From positions 1-50,702 of the forward strand of contig JBIKSI010000002.1 of assembly GCA_044348665.1 (NCBI GenBank): a stretch of 50,702 nt of DNA, read 5' to 3'. This document shows positions 16,299 to 24,411 of this stretch, piece by piece. The notes beneath the pieces were generated by a model that was not told the origin of the DNA, made no database searches, and saw only the letters and a program-made list of their open reading frames with translations. Origin of the DNA: M2408 sp044348665 (GTDB taxonomy: Bacteria; Bacteroidota; Bacteroidia; Flavobacteriales_D; Crocinitomicaceae). The position numbers were made by a program, and so were the translations under genes. Each line of letters begins with the position of its first letter. Within the stretch, counting starts at the first letter, position 1.

Positions 16299-17360
16299 TC
16301 ATTTCATAAACTTTAATTCTTCCAAGGAAAAGGTATATTCTATGCGTTGATTTTGGAATTCATCCCAAATCTCCATTTTCACTTGGTCTAAAGCCCAATT
16401 TACCGTTAACAAACCAAAATTATTGTCTAAAACGGGACCTTCGATGCGATTTAAGTTCGATGTCGCAAAATTTACTTTCTCTGTTAATCCGCTGGAAGTG
16501 ATGTCAAAGATTGGATAATGATTCTCAACGCTAAACTTTGAAATCTCTGAATAATGTGAATCACCTGAAATAAAAACTAGGTTTTCTGCCTTTGTTTTTT
16601 GTATCAAGTCTAGCATTTTCTTTTGTTCATGAGGGAAATTGGCCCAAGATTCATACGAATTATATGTTACTCCGAATTGCGTTCCTGAACATATAATTCT
16701 AAAATCAGCCTCTTTTTTCAGTTCATCCTCCAACCAAAGCCATTGTTCTTGACCCAAAATAGTGGAATCCGTATCTTCTATTGGTAAATAATCCATATGG
16801 TAAAAAAAAGCAGGATTGCCTTTATAAATCGTATCAGATTTTCGATCGTAAATTTTTAGATCGCTTCGAAATGTGCGTTCATCCAAAATCAGGAACTGAA
16901 GCTTTTTTATTGAATTATCTTTTTGTCTAAACTGGTAGATGTAAGAGGTGTAAATTCCCTCCCGAAATCGGCGCATGCTTAATTTTGGTTCTTCAAAAAA
17001 TTTCAAAAATAATTCCTTGGATTCTTTTTTTAATTCAAAATATTTGCCAACATCGTCCATACCATAATCATGATCATCCCAAGTTGCAAGAATTTTTGTT
17101 GATGATTTTAAGTTTTTATAAGCGGATTTTTTTGCTAAAAAATCGTATTTTGATTTTAGGGTGTCTTTATTTCGAGTGTCTGCGTAAATATTGTCACCCA
17201 AAAAAACAAAAAAATCAGGTGTGTGAGCAACAACATCATTCAAAATAAAAAGTGAATCATTTTGATGCGAGCAGGAACCAAATGCAATTTTTACCTGTTC
17301 TTGCGAAAAAACAATATCACAATGGGCAATAAGTAAAAATAAGATTACGGTAAATTTCAT
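16299..17360 (-). CDS. PhoD-like metallophosphatase
   Basis: The 353-residue protein has a signal peptide (residues about 1-20, ending VFSQ) and then a PhoD-type catalytic domain. Motifs are FGSCSHQ (27-33), FLGDNIYAD (53-61), ATWDDHDYG (92-100) and, further on, ISGDSHYSE. These Asp, Asn and His residues bind the metal pair that hydrolyses phosphomono- or diesters. It probably works in the periplasm or on the cell surface and may help obtain phosphate. It is followed after 54 bases by the superoxide dismutase gene on the same strand. No Pho-box-like site is recognised upstream. Confidence 0.87.
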   Translation of the reverse strand: MKFTVILFLLIAHCDIVFSQEQVKIAFGSCSHQNDSLFILNDVVAHTPDFFVFLGDNIYADTRNKDTLKSKYDFLAKKSAYKNLKSSTKILATWDDHDYGMDDVGKYFELKKESKELFLKFFEEPKLSMRRFREGIYTSYIYQFRQKDNSIKKLQFLILDERTFRSDLKIYDRKSDTIYKGNPAFFYHMDYLPIEDTDSTILGQEQWLWLEDELKKEADFRIICSGTQFGVTYNSYESWANFPHEQKKMLDLIQKTKAENLVFISGDSHYSEISKFSVENHYPIFDITSSGLTEKVNFATSNLNRIEGPVLDNNFGLLTVNWALDQVKMEIWDEFQNQRIEYTFSLEELKFMK

Positions 17361-17445
17361 TTGATAAAGTTAAGAAAAAGTGATTAAACCAAGATTATGA
17401 ATCACAATACTTTTTAAACATTTATTATTTTAGTTAATTTAAACT

Positions 17446-17453
17446 TATATTTG
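17446..17453 (+). promoter_or_regulatory. -7 box of the mazG-like gene
   Basis: TATATTTG matches TAnnTTTG and ends 22 bases before the ATG at 17476. A clear -33 element is not seen. Confidence 0.55.
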
Positions 17454-17475
17454 TAAAAAGAAATTCGAAGACAAT

Positions 17476-17802
17476 ATGACCTTAAAGGAAACCCAAAAAA
17501 TTGTTGATCAATGGATCAAGCAACACGGTGTTCGCTATTTCAATGAGTTGACTAATATGGCGATGTTGACGGAAGAAGTTGGCGAAGTAGCACGAATTAT
17601 TGCCAGAAGATACGGTGAGCAAAGTGAAAAAGAATCTGATAAAGGCAAAGATTTAGGCGATGAAATAGCAGATGTACTTTTTGTTTTGGTTTGTATTGCT
17701 AATCAAACAGGGATAGATTTAGAAGAGGTTATGAAGAAAAATCTGGACAAAAAAACAAATAGAGATTCCGAAAGACATATAAATAACACCAAATTACAAT
17801 GA
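17476..17802 (+). CDS. MazG-like nucleotide pyrophosphohydrolase
   Basis: The 108-residue protein is a single MazG-like helical domain. The metal-binding pattern is visible as EEVGEVARI (residues about 33-41) and, later, LGDEIADVLFVLV. Such enzymes hydrolyse NTPs or dNTPs to the monophosphate and pyrophosphate, usually to remove unwanted or oxidised nucleotides. The stop overlaps the next gene's ATG (ATGA), so the two are translationally coupled, although the neighbour is a membrane protein of unknown role. A -7 box precedes it. Confidence 0.87.
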   Translation: MTLKETQKIVDQWIKQHGVRYFNELTNMAMLTEEVGEVARIIARRYGEQSEKESDKGKDLGDEIADVLFVLVCIANQTGIDLEEVMKKNLDKKTNRDSERHINNTKLQ

Positions 17803-18161
17803 TTTTTAAACGAATAGCATCGATTGGATTTGCCATTGCATTTATTTTGGCAATAGCAGTTTTTACAGACTTTTTAAGTGGAATTATTTCCAAAACAAAT
17901 GCCAAGTACGGAATAATAGTATTTGGTGGAATTGCACTTTTAATGAATTTATTGTCGTTTAAATACGATCAACACGCAGCAAACAACAACATCATTTTTT
18001 GGATCGGTTCAGTTATTATTTTTGTAGGACTAATTTTTAAATTACAGCATTATCCTTTCAATCAAGTTCTATTAATTGTTGGAATTTTTACAGTGACTTT
18101 ATCTTATTTCTTCAATCCAACAAAAAAGACTGACAAAAACGATGAATTACTTGACAATTAA
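17799..18161 (+). CDS. Small membrane protein, GldL-like segment
   Basis: The 120-residue protein has four predicted membrane helices: about residues 8-28, 38-55, 64-80 and 88-105. The segment VGLIFKLQHYPFNQVLLIVGI resembles the second membrane helix region of the gliding protein GldL, which has a FKxQHWP motif, but it lacks the GldL cytoplasmic tail. The C-terminus is a short charged tail. It overlaps the mazG-like gene by 4 bases. I would call it uncharacterised, with the GldL resemblance noted. Confidence 0.65.
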   Translation: MIFKRIASIGFAIAFILAIAVFTDFLSGIISKTNAKYGIIVFGGIALLMNLLSFKYDQHAANNNIIFWIGSVIIFVGLIFKLQHYPFNQVLLIVGIFTVTLSYFFNPTKKTDKNDELLDN

Positions 18162-18190
18162 GTGACTTGTAATTAGGCTCTTAAATATAA

Positions 18191-18226
18191 ATCTTGTTGC
18201 TTTCGACTCCGCTCAATCAACAAGAT
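18191..18226. terminator. Inverted repeat between convergent genes
   Basis: Arms ATCTTGTTG (18191-18199) and CAACAAGAT (18218-18226) are perfect 9-base complements around an 18-base loop, CTTTCGACTCCGCTCAAT. It lies between the converging membrane-protein gene and nadC and could stop transcription in both directions. The loop core (TCGACTCCGCTCA) recalls an intergenic sequence common in Flavobacteriia genomes, a memory-based resemblance. Confidence 0.6.
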
Positions 18227-18235
18227 ATCAGAAAA

Positions 18236-19078
18236 TTAGGCTTTATCAAATTCCGCTTTTAAACTCATATCCAAACTTTTGAAACTATGAGTTAAGGCTC
18301 CAATCGAAATGTAATCGACACCCGTTTTCGCATAATCTTCGATGTTCTCAATCGTAATTCCTCCCGAAGCTTCAATTTCATAACTTTTAGGAATTGTTTT
18401 TAAAGCTTCAATGATTCTCGCTGGCGAAAAATTATCTAACATTATTCGATTTACGCCTCCAATTTCCAACACCTCCGCTAGTTCACTTTCGTTACGCACT
18501 TCAACTTCAATTTTGAGGTTTTTGCCAGTATTTTCCAAATATTTATGCGTCTGCGTGATTGCATTTTTGATTCCTCCTGCATAATCAATGTGATTATCTT
18601 TTAACATTATCATGTCGTATAATCCAATTCTATGATTGTGTCCTCCTCCAATTCTAACTGCCCATTTTTCAATTAATCTTAAACCCGGAGTTGTTTTTCG
18701 CGTATCTAATATTCGAGTTGGATACTTTTCGACCAACTTTACAATCTTGTTTGTTTGCGTTGCAATTCCACTCATACGTTGCATAAAATTGAGTACCAAT
18801 CGTTCTGTCGCCAAAATTGAACGTGAAGAACCAGTAATTTCAAAAGCAATATCTCCCTTTTTGACAGGAGTTCCGTCTTGAATAAAAATATTGATTTCAA
18901 GATTTTTATCATAAAATTTGAAAATTTCTTGTGCAAGCTCAATTCCTGCCAAAATCCCATCATCTTTAACAATCAACTTGGCTTTTCCTAAAGCATTTTC
19001 TGGCACACAAGCTAAAGAAGAATGATCTCCATCACCAATGTCTTCTTTGAAAGCCTGCTTAATTATTTCTTCATACAT
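18236..19078 (-). CDS. nadC: Nicotinate-nucleotide pyrophosphorylase (carboxylating)
   Basis: The 280-residue quinolinate phosphoribosyltransferase makes nicotinate mononucleotide in de novo NAD synthesis. Signatures are ERLVLNFMQRMSGIAT, the phosphate-binding DTRKTTPGLRLIEKWAV and GGGHNHRIGLYDMIMLKDNH (split over residues about 144-163). EASGGI near the C-terminus is also conserved. The length is normal. The ATG at 19078 is only 4 bases after a -7 box (19083-19090), so the mRNA may be leaderless. It converges with the mazG-like pair; no other nad gene is nearby. Confidence 0.94.
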   Translation of the reverse strand: MYEEIIKQAFKEDIGDGDHSSLACVPENALGKAKLIVKDDGILAGIELAQEIFKFYDKNLEINIFIQDGTPVKKGDIAFEITGSSRSILATERLVLNFMQRMSGIATQTNKIVKLVEKYPTRILDTRKTTPGLRLIEKWAVRIGGGHNHRIGLYDMIMLKDNHIDYAGGIKNAITQTHKYLENTGKNLKIEVEVRNESELAEVLEIGGVNRIMLDNFSPARIIEALKTIPKSYEIEASGGITIENIEDYAKTGVDYISIGALTHSFKSLDMSLKAEFDKA

Positions 19079-19082
19079 AGTG

Positions 19083-19090
19083 CAAACCTA
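19083..19090 (-). promoter_or_regulatory. -7 box of nadC, leaderless arrangement
   Basis: The minus strand reads TAGGTTTG, then CACT, then ATG. The box matches TAnnTTTG and the start codon would lie at or next to the transcription start. No -33 match at normal distance. Confidence 0.5.
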
Positions 19091-19193
19091 CAAAAAAAAG
19101 CATAAATTAGCACTGAAAATCCATATTTTTTCAAATTTGTTGAATTCTTAAATATAGGTCAATTGTCGTATGTTTTGAAAATGATAATAAACT

Positions 19194-19201
19194 TAATTTT
19201 G
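19194..19201 (+). promoter_or_regulatory. -7 box of the response-regulator gene
   Basis: TAATTTTG matches TAnnTTTG; a TTTTG at 19173-19177 lies 16 bases upstream as a slightly close -33 candidate. The ATG follows 23 bases later. Confidence 0.55.
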
Positions 19202-19224
19202 TACAAACATTAGTTTAAATTGAT

Positions 19225-19878
19225 ATGATTAAAATTGCAGTTGCGGAAGACAATTCATTATTGGCAAAAAGTATTGAGGAAAAAATTGGTTTTTTTCACG
19301 ACGAACTTCGCTTCAAGTTCAGAGGAATTCATGGAAAAGATTTAATTGATAAATTAAACACTGATTCTAATGTGGACGTGATCTTAATGGATATTCAAAT
19401 GCCAGAAATGGATGGAATTGAGGCAACAGAAATAATCACTCAAAAATTCCCGCATATAAAAATAATCATGTTGACAGTTTTAGACGATGAAACGCACATT
19501 TTTAAAGCGATACAGGCTGGAGCAAATGGCTATATTTTAAAAGATGAACCTCCGAAGAAGTTATTGGAAGGAATTCAGGATATCATGCAAGGAGGAGCTC
19601 CAATGTCCGCTGGAATTGCTTTGAAAGCGATGCGATTATTAAGAAATCCCCTTGATTTAGAGCAAACAAATTACAATACAGAAAAAACAGCATTGACAAA
19701 TAGAGAAGTTGATGTTTTGAGTCAATTAAGTAAAGGTTATGATTACAAGCAAATAGCAGATTTTCTAAATATTTCACCAGCAACAGTAAGAAAACACATT
19801 GAAAACATTTATCAAAAGCTTCAAGTTCACAACAAAATTGAAGCAATTCAAAAGGCAACGAAACAGCGATTAATTTAA
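19225..19878 (+). CDS. LuxR/NarL-family response regulator
   Basis: The 217-residue protein has an N-terminal receiver domain (about 1-120) and a C-terminal LuxR-type helix-turn-helix (about 150-213). The receiver shows acidic residues E8 and D9, the phosphorylation site Asp56 in LMDIQMPEMDG, Thr84 and Lys106. The HTH reads LTNREVDVLSQLSKGYDYKQIA and then TVRKHIENIYQKL. It should bind DNA when phosphorylated. No histidine kinase is adjacent, so its partner and targets are unknown. It converges with rsmG. Confidence 0.9.
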   Translation: MIKIAVAEDNSLLAKSIEEKIGFFHDELRFKFRGIHGKDLIDKLNTDSNVDVILMDIQMPEMDGIEATEIITQKFPHIKIIMLTVLDDETHIFKAIQAGANGYILKDEPPKKLLEGIQDIMQGGAPMSAGIALKAMRLLRNPLDLEQTNYNTEKTALTNREVDVLSQLSKGYDYKQIADFLNISPATVRKHIENIYQKLQVHNKIEAIQKATKQRLI

Positions 19879-19900
19879 ATGAATGAAGTCAAATTATTTT

Positions 19901-20533
19901 TCAATTCATCTTCACATAAACTACCTTTTTGGTCTCAAAAAAATCTTCTTTAAAAAAATCAGGAATTGGGTGAATCTTAAATTTTTCTTTGACAGGTTTC
20001 ATTTCTTCTGTCAAATCTCCGCCTTTGAGGTATAAAATTCCATTTTTAAGGCTATTAAAATTCTGTTTTTTGAATTTATTCTTCGTCCAAGGCAGGAAGT
20101 CCGGCATTGCAGTCACTGCTCTACTCACAACGAAATCGAATTTTTCTTTTATGTTTTCAGCTCTTTCGTGACTTGCTGAAACATTTTTTAAATTCAAAGC
20201 CAAAGCAACTTCATTTACCACCTTAATTTTTTTCCCAATGGAATCAACCAAGTGAAAATTGCACTCAGGGAACAAAATTGCCAAGGGAATCCCAGGAAAA
20301 CCTCCACCTGTCCCGATGTCTAAAATAGATGTATTCGCCTTAAAAGAAATAATTTTGGCGATTGCTAAAGAATGTAAAACATGTCTTTCATAAAAAGAAT
20401 CCATGTCTTTGCGAGAAATCACATTGATTTGCTTGTTCCAAAACTCGTACAAGCCTTTCAACTTTGTAAATTGCTCTTTTTGAGTATCACTTAGATTTGG
20501 GAAATGTGAAAAAATTAAATCTACAGAAATCAT
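19901..20533 (-). CDS. rsmG: 16S rRNA (guanine527-N7)-methyltransferase
   Basis: The product matches RsmG/GidB, which methylates G527 in 16S rRNA. The N-terminal helices include LYEFWNKQINVISRKDM and YERHVLHSLAI. The SAM motif is ILDIGTGGGFPGIPLAI, followed by HLVDSIGKKIKVVNEVA and the late FVVSRAVTAMP. I start at ATG 20533 (210 residues): a TTG five codons earlier falls inside a TAnnTTTG promoter box. It follows the acyl-CoA synthetase gene on the same strand, with its own promoter between them. Confidence 0.93.
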   Translation of the reverse strand: MISVDLIFSHFPNLSDTQKEQFTKLKGLYEFWNKQINVISRKDMDSFYERHVLHSLAIAKIISFKANTSILDIGTGGGFPGIPLAILFPECNFHLVDSIGKKIKVVNEVALALNLKNVSASHERAENIKEKFDFVVSRAVTAMPDFLPWTKNKFKKQNFNSLKNGILYLKGGDLTEEMKPVKEKFKIHPIPDFFKEDFFETKKVVYVKMN

Positions 20534-20545
20534 GCTTTTTTCTGA

Positions 20546-20553
20546 CAAAAGTA
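20546..20553 (-). promoter_or_regulatory. -7 box of rsmG
   Basis: The minus strand reads TACTTTTG, matching TAnnTTTG, 12 bases before the ATG at 20533. It overlaps a spurious TTG start codon. Confidence 0.5.
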
Positions 20554-20560
20554 GAATAAA

Positions 20561-22345
20561 TTACTCTTCTGAGTAGATATCAGAAACAATTGCTTTGTAT
20601 TTCTCCATGATAATTTTTCGTTTTAACTTTAAAGTCGGTGTCAATTCACCTCCTTCAATAGAAAATTCTGCTGGTAACAATTTTATTTTTTTGATTTGTT
20701 CCCAATGACCATAAGTTTGATTAATTTCATTCACAACTTTCTCAATTCGAGAAACAACTAACTCATTATTAGCAAGTTCTTTATTTGTTAACGACTCTAA
20801 ATTGTAATTTTTTCGTTTACTCCATTCCTTCACAAATAAGAAATTAGGTACGATTAAGGCAGCTGGAAATTTTTGATTTTCTCCGATTACAATCAATTGT
20901 TCTATGAAACGAGATTCCTTAAATTTATTTTCCATTGCCTGAGGAATGATAAATTTCCCTCCAGAAGTTTTAAAAATTTCTTTCTTTCGATCAGTTATTT
21001 TTAGGAAAATCCCGTCAACCATTTCACCAATGTCCCCCGTTTTTAACCATCCATCTGAAGTTAGGGTTTCAGCTGTGACATCTGGTAAATTGTAGTAACC
21101 CATCATCACATTTGGTCCTTTAACCAAAATTTCACCATCGGATGCAAATTTAACTTTTACATTATCTAATAGTGGACCTACTGTTCCAATACCAATTCCT
21201 TTTTTAAGACAATTAACTGAAACTACAGGTGAACTTTCTGTTAAACCATACCCTTCCAAAATTGGAATTCCCGCTGCAAGGAAAATTCTAGCCAAACGTG
21301 GTTGCAGGGCAGCACTTCCTGAGGCAATGGCTTTAACCTCACCACCAAGAGCCTCCATCCATTTTGAAAAAATTAATTTCCGTGCAATTTTTAATTTAAA
21401 TTTGTACCAAGCAGATTTTCCCGTAAACTCAAATTCTTCTGCCAATCCAACTGCCCAGAAGAATAATTTCCGTTTGATGCCAGATAGTTCATCCCCTTTT
21501 GCCATTATTTTCTCAAAAACTTTTTCCAATAATCTAGGAACTGCAGTAAAAACATGAGGCTGGATTTCTCGGATGTTATCTCCAATTGTATCCATCGATT
21601 CTGCATAATATATTGCACAACCTAATCGCATATATAAGTAATGTAACATTCGTTCATAAATATGACAAGCGGGCAAAAAGGTCAAAACGCGAGAATTATA
21701 ATCAGCTGGAATCCGTTCAATACACCCTTCCACATTAGAAATAATATTATTGTGAGAAAGCATTACCCCTTTCGGATTCCCCGTTGTTCCTGAAGTATAA
21801 ATTATGGTCGCTAAGGCTTCATTACTAACATTTGCCTTAAGCTCTTCAACAGTTCTTATGTCTACATTCTCATTAAAAGGCAATAAAGAAGAAAAATGTT
21901 CCACATCTTCATGTTGATCAAAACAGACTAACTTTTCCAAAGAGGAAATATCTTTTTTTATGGAATTTATTTTATCGTAAAGTTCTTTATTTCCACAGAA
22001 ACATAGTTTTATTTCAGCATCATTAAAAATATAATTGTAATCTTTTGTTGAAATATTTGGATAAACAGGAACGACAATTGCTCCAATTTGTAAAATGGCA
22101 ATATCCATCATATTCCATTCAATTCTATTGCTTGATACAATTGCTATCTTGTCATTTGCTTTGATTCCAAAACCAACCAAAGCTCGCGAATAGGCATTTA
22201 CTTGTTCTAAAAATTCTTGGGTGGATGTCGGCTGCCAAGTTCCATATATTTTGGTTGAAAACATGGCGACATTAGGGAAATTATCCAATTGATAATAGGG
22301 AATATCGAAAAGTCGTTTCATAATTTTAGAATTTCTAGTTGTCAT
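20561..22345 (-). CDS. Long-chain acyl-CoA synthetase (AMP-forming)
   Basis: The 594-residue protein activates long-chain fatty acids to acyl-CoA. It has the AMP-binding P-loop TIIYTSGTTGNPKGVM near residue 180, then LPACHIYERM. EGYGLTESSPVVS follows, and the hinge/adenylate motif is GWLKTGDIGEM and ITDRKKEIFKTSGGKFI. The FadD15-like form has an N-terminal extension and lacks membrane segments. The upstream spacer holds 21-base tandem repeats (22501-22563) that could be regulator sites. Confidence 0.92.
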   Translation of the reverse strand: MTTRNSKIMKRLFDIPYYQLDNFPNVAMFSTKIYGTWQPTSTQEFLEQVNAYSRALVGFGIKANDKIAIVSSNRIEWNMMDIAILQIGAIVVPVYPNISTKDYNYIFNDAEIKLCFCGNKELYDKINSIKKDISSLEKLVCFDQHEDVEHFSSLLPFNENVDIRTVEELKANVSNEALATIIYTSGTTGNPKGVMLSHNNIISNVEGCIERIPADYNSRVLTFLPACHIYERMLHYLYMRLGCAIYYAESMDTIGDNIREIQPHVFTAVPRLLEKVFEKIMAKGDELSGIKRKLFFWAVGLAEEFEFTGKSAWYKFKLKIARKLIFSKWMEALGGEVKAIASGSAALQPRLARIFLAAGIPILEGYGLTESSPVVSVNCLKKGIGIGTVGPLLDNVKVKFASDGEILVKGPNVMMGYYNLPDVTAETLTSDGWLKTGDIGEMVDGIFLKITDRKKEIFKTSGGKFIIPQAMENKFKESRFIEQLIVIGENQKFPAALIVPNFLFVKEWSKRKNYNLESLTNKELANNELVVSRIEKVVNEINQTYGHWEQIKKIKLLPAEFSIEGGELTPTLKLKRKIIMEKYKAIVSDIYSEE

Positions 22346-22500
22346 AAATGTATTAATTTATTTACAAAAGCAATTTTCTTTCAGCTAAAATATATATTAA
22401 TTTAGATAAATCGATTTATTTAAAGCACAGAATTAATTTTTTTTATGATAAAGCTTGATTATTAAGCATTTAATATTCAATCTTGAACTTGTTTTTAAAA

Positions 22501-22563
22501 TATTCATTAGAAATGTGGAAATATTCATTTAAAGTGGGTGAATATTCATTTCAACAAGAATGA
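22501..22563. repeat. 21-base tandem repeats with TATTCATT core
   Basis: TATTCATT occurs at 22501, 22522 and 22543, exactly 21 bases apart, which is two turns of the helix. Units one and two are alike at 15 of 21 positions; the third keeps mainly the core. A partial inverted copy, AATGAATG, is at 22559-22566. It lies about 155-220 bases upstream of the acyl-CoA synthetase start. Confidence 0.65.
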
Positions 22564-22660
22564 ATGTAACTTTTGATCGAATTTTGAGTTTATAAGAATG
22601 TACTAATACATAAAATAAATTTGTCTTGCAGCTTTTTATTCTATGTTTTAGTTTGTAGTG

Positions 22661-22700
22661 AAAAAACTTAGTTGGGTTTATCTGGTTTTAATCGACTAAG
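22661..22700 (-). terminator. Rho-independent-like terminator of the amidohydrolase gene
   Basis: On the minus strand the arms CTTAGTCG and CAACTAAG pair over 8 positions with one G-U, separated by about 18 bases, and are followed by six T residues. It lies about 25 bases after the amidohydrolase stop. Confidence 0.55.
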
Positions 22701-22723
22701 AGGTTTTGTTTTGATAAGAAGGT

Positions 22724-24349
22724 TTATTCGGCAGAGTAAACCTTTTTTCCTTTGATGAAAGTCATGAATGCGAAGTTTTGAGAATATGTTCCGTTTGAAT
22801 TTAAAGGATAATCAAAAATAACAAAAGTAGCATCTTTCCCTTTTTCAAGCGAACCAGTTGTTTTTTCTTGAAAACAGGCAAAAGCTGGCCACAAAGTCAT
22901 CGCTTTCATGCATTCTTGAAAATTCACAGCCTCACTTGAAAGAAAACCTGTACTTGGAGAATTTGCTTCATTTTTTCGTTGCACAGCTGCATGAATTGTT
23001 AAAAATGGATTAAACGATTCCACTGGAAAATCTGTTCCAAAAGCAATAATTCCAGTTTGAGCAAGTAGAGATTTATATGCGTATGCACCTTTCAACCTTT
23101 CTCTTCCTAAACGTTGCTCAGCCCATCGCTGATCGCTAACAGCATGTGTTGGCTGCACCGATGGAAAGGCTCCATTTGAAGCAAGCCGTTTGATATCGTT
23201 TACATCTAAAACTTGCGCATGTTCAATTCTCCAGCGATGATCTTTTTTCGTTTTATTCGTTTCGTCAATTACATCTAAAATGATCTTATTTGTTGAGTCT
23301 CCAATCGCATGAGTATTCATTTGATAATCATAAAGACGACAAAAAGCAGCTATTTTCTTAAAATCGGCCAAACTCGTTGTCAAAAAACCGTGAGAATGAA
23401 TATCATCTGAATATGGTTTTTTCAAACATGCACCTCGTGATCCTAATGAACCATCACCTACCACTTTAAAACTTCTAATTGAAAGATTTTTGTTTTTGTA
23501 GTGACCATTTTTCTTAACAAAATTCATATTTTCAGGCGAAGGGTAAAGCATCGCATAAATGTTTAAATCTAATTTGTTTTGAGAAATTAAACTTTCAAAT
23601 AATTGAATATCTTCAAAATTGATCCCTGCTTCATGCACAGATGTGATTCCTAACTGAAATAATTCTTCCTGAATTTCCAAAATAGCCTTTTGTTTTTCTT
23701 TCAAAGAAAATGGAGGAATTAGTTCTGTAACTTCGTTTATTGCATTATCCAAAATTAAACCTGTTGGAATACCATTATCGGAAATAATTTTTCCTCCTTC
23801 AATATTTGAATTTGCATTTAATTGTGCTTTACGGAGTAAAAAATCGTTAGCCAAAGCCGCATGTCCATCTACTCGTATTAGTAATACTGGCGTCGATGGA
23901 AAAAGTTTATTCAATTTTTCATTTGTTGGGAATTCTTGATTTGCCCACAAGGATTGGTCCCAGCCCCGCGCAACAATAAATTTTCGAGAAGATTTTGAAG
24001 CATATTTTTCCGTTTTAAATAATATTTCTTCGAATGATTTCGTGCCTGTTAAATCTAAGGTTAATTTTTGATCTAATAAACTTAAAATATGTCCATGCGC
24101 ATCGCTAAGTCCAGGGTAAACATCCTTCCCATTAGCATCAATGGTTTCATCTGATCTGTATTTATTTAATATTTGTCGTTCAGGACCCAATTCAACAATT
24201 TTTCCATCTTTGATTGCCATTGCTTCATAGACTCTATCTCCATTATCAATGGAATAAATTTTCGCATTGTGCACGATTAAATCGACTTTTTTTCCCTTCA
24301 TGCAGGAAAAGGAAACCAAGATTAGCGCAAATAAATAAAAGAATTTCAT
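22724..24349 (-). CDS. Lipoprotein amidohydrolase (YtcJ-like)
   Basis: The 541-residue protein starts with a lipoprotein signal, FALILVSFSC, placing Cys16 for lipidation. An amidohydrolase-3 domain follows: the entry strand has VDLIVHNAKIYSI, the metal motif is LSDAHGHI (His85, His87), and HAIGDS, RIEHAQV and GTDFPVE appear later. Members hydrolyse amides or related bonds with divalent metal. The lipobox suggests a periplasmic or outer-membrane location, unlike many cytoplasmic homologs. Its substrate is unknown. It follows the SDR gene by 62 bases. Confidence 0.88.
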   Translation of the reverse strand: MKFFYLFALILVSFSCMKGKKVDLIVHNAKIYSIDNGDRVYEAMAIKDGKIVELGPERQILNKYRSDETIDANGKDVYPGLSDAHGHILSLLDQKLTLDLTGTKSFEEILFKTEKYASKSSRKFIVARGWDQSLWANQEFPTNEKLNKLFPSTPVLLIRVDGHAALANDFLLRKAQLNANSNIEGGKIISDNGIPTGLILDNAINEVTELIPPFSLKEKQKAILEIQEELFQLGITSVHEAGINFEDIQLFESLISQNKLDLNIYAMLYPSPENMNFVKKNGHYKNKNLSIRSFKVVGDGSLGSRGACLKKPYSDDIHSHGFLTTSLADFKKIAAFCRLYDYQMNTHAIGDSTNKIILDVIDETNKTKKDHRWRIEHAQVLDVNDIKRLASNGAFPSVQPTHAVSDQRWAEQRLGRERLKGAYAYKSLLAQTGIIAFGTDFPVESFNPFLTIHAAVQRKNEANSPSTGFLSSEAVNFQECMKAMTLWPAFACFQEKTTGSLEKGKDATFVIFDYPLNSNGTYSQNFAFMTFIKGKKVYSAE

Positions 24350-24411
24350 ACTTTAAAATGATATTAGGAAATATGCTTACGTAATTATCGGAATTAAGAT
24401 GTTAAGGGTTT

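Larger units (their letters stand above)
22346..22723. other. Gene-free spacer between amidohydrolase and acyl-CoA synthetase genes
   Basis: The 378-base spacer is very AT-rich and shows no credible ORF or RNA gene. It contains a terminator-like hairpin with a T-run on the minus strand next to the amidohydrolase stop, and 21-base repeats in the middle. No TAnnTTTG box in the right orientation is seen close to the acyl-CoA synthetase start. Confidence 0.7.

Noticed and set aside
20534..20548. TTG start for rsmG
   Set aside because: It overlaps a TAnnTTTG box and would leave no leader; the ATG at 20533 is preferred.
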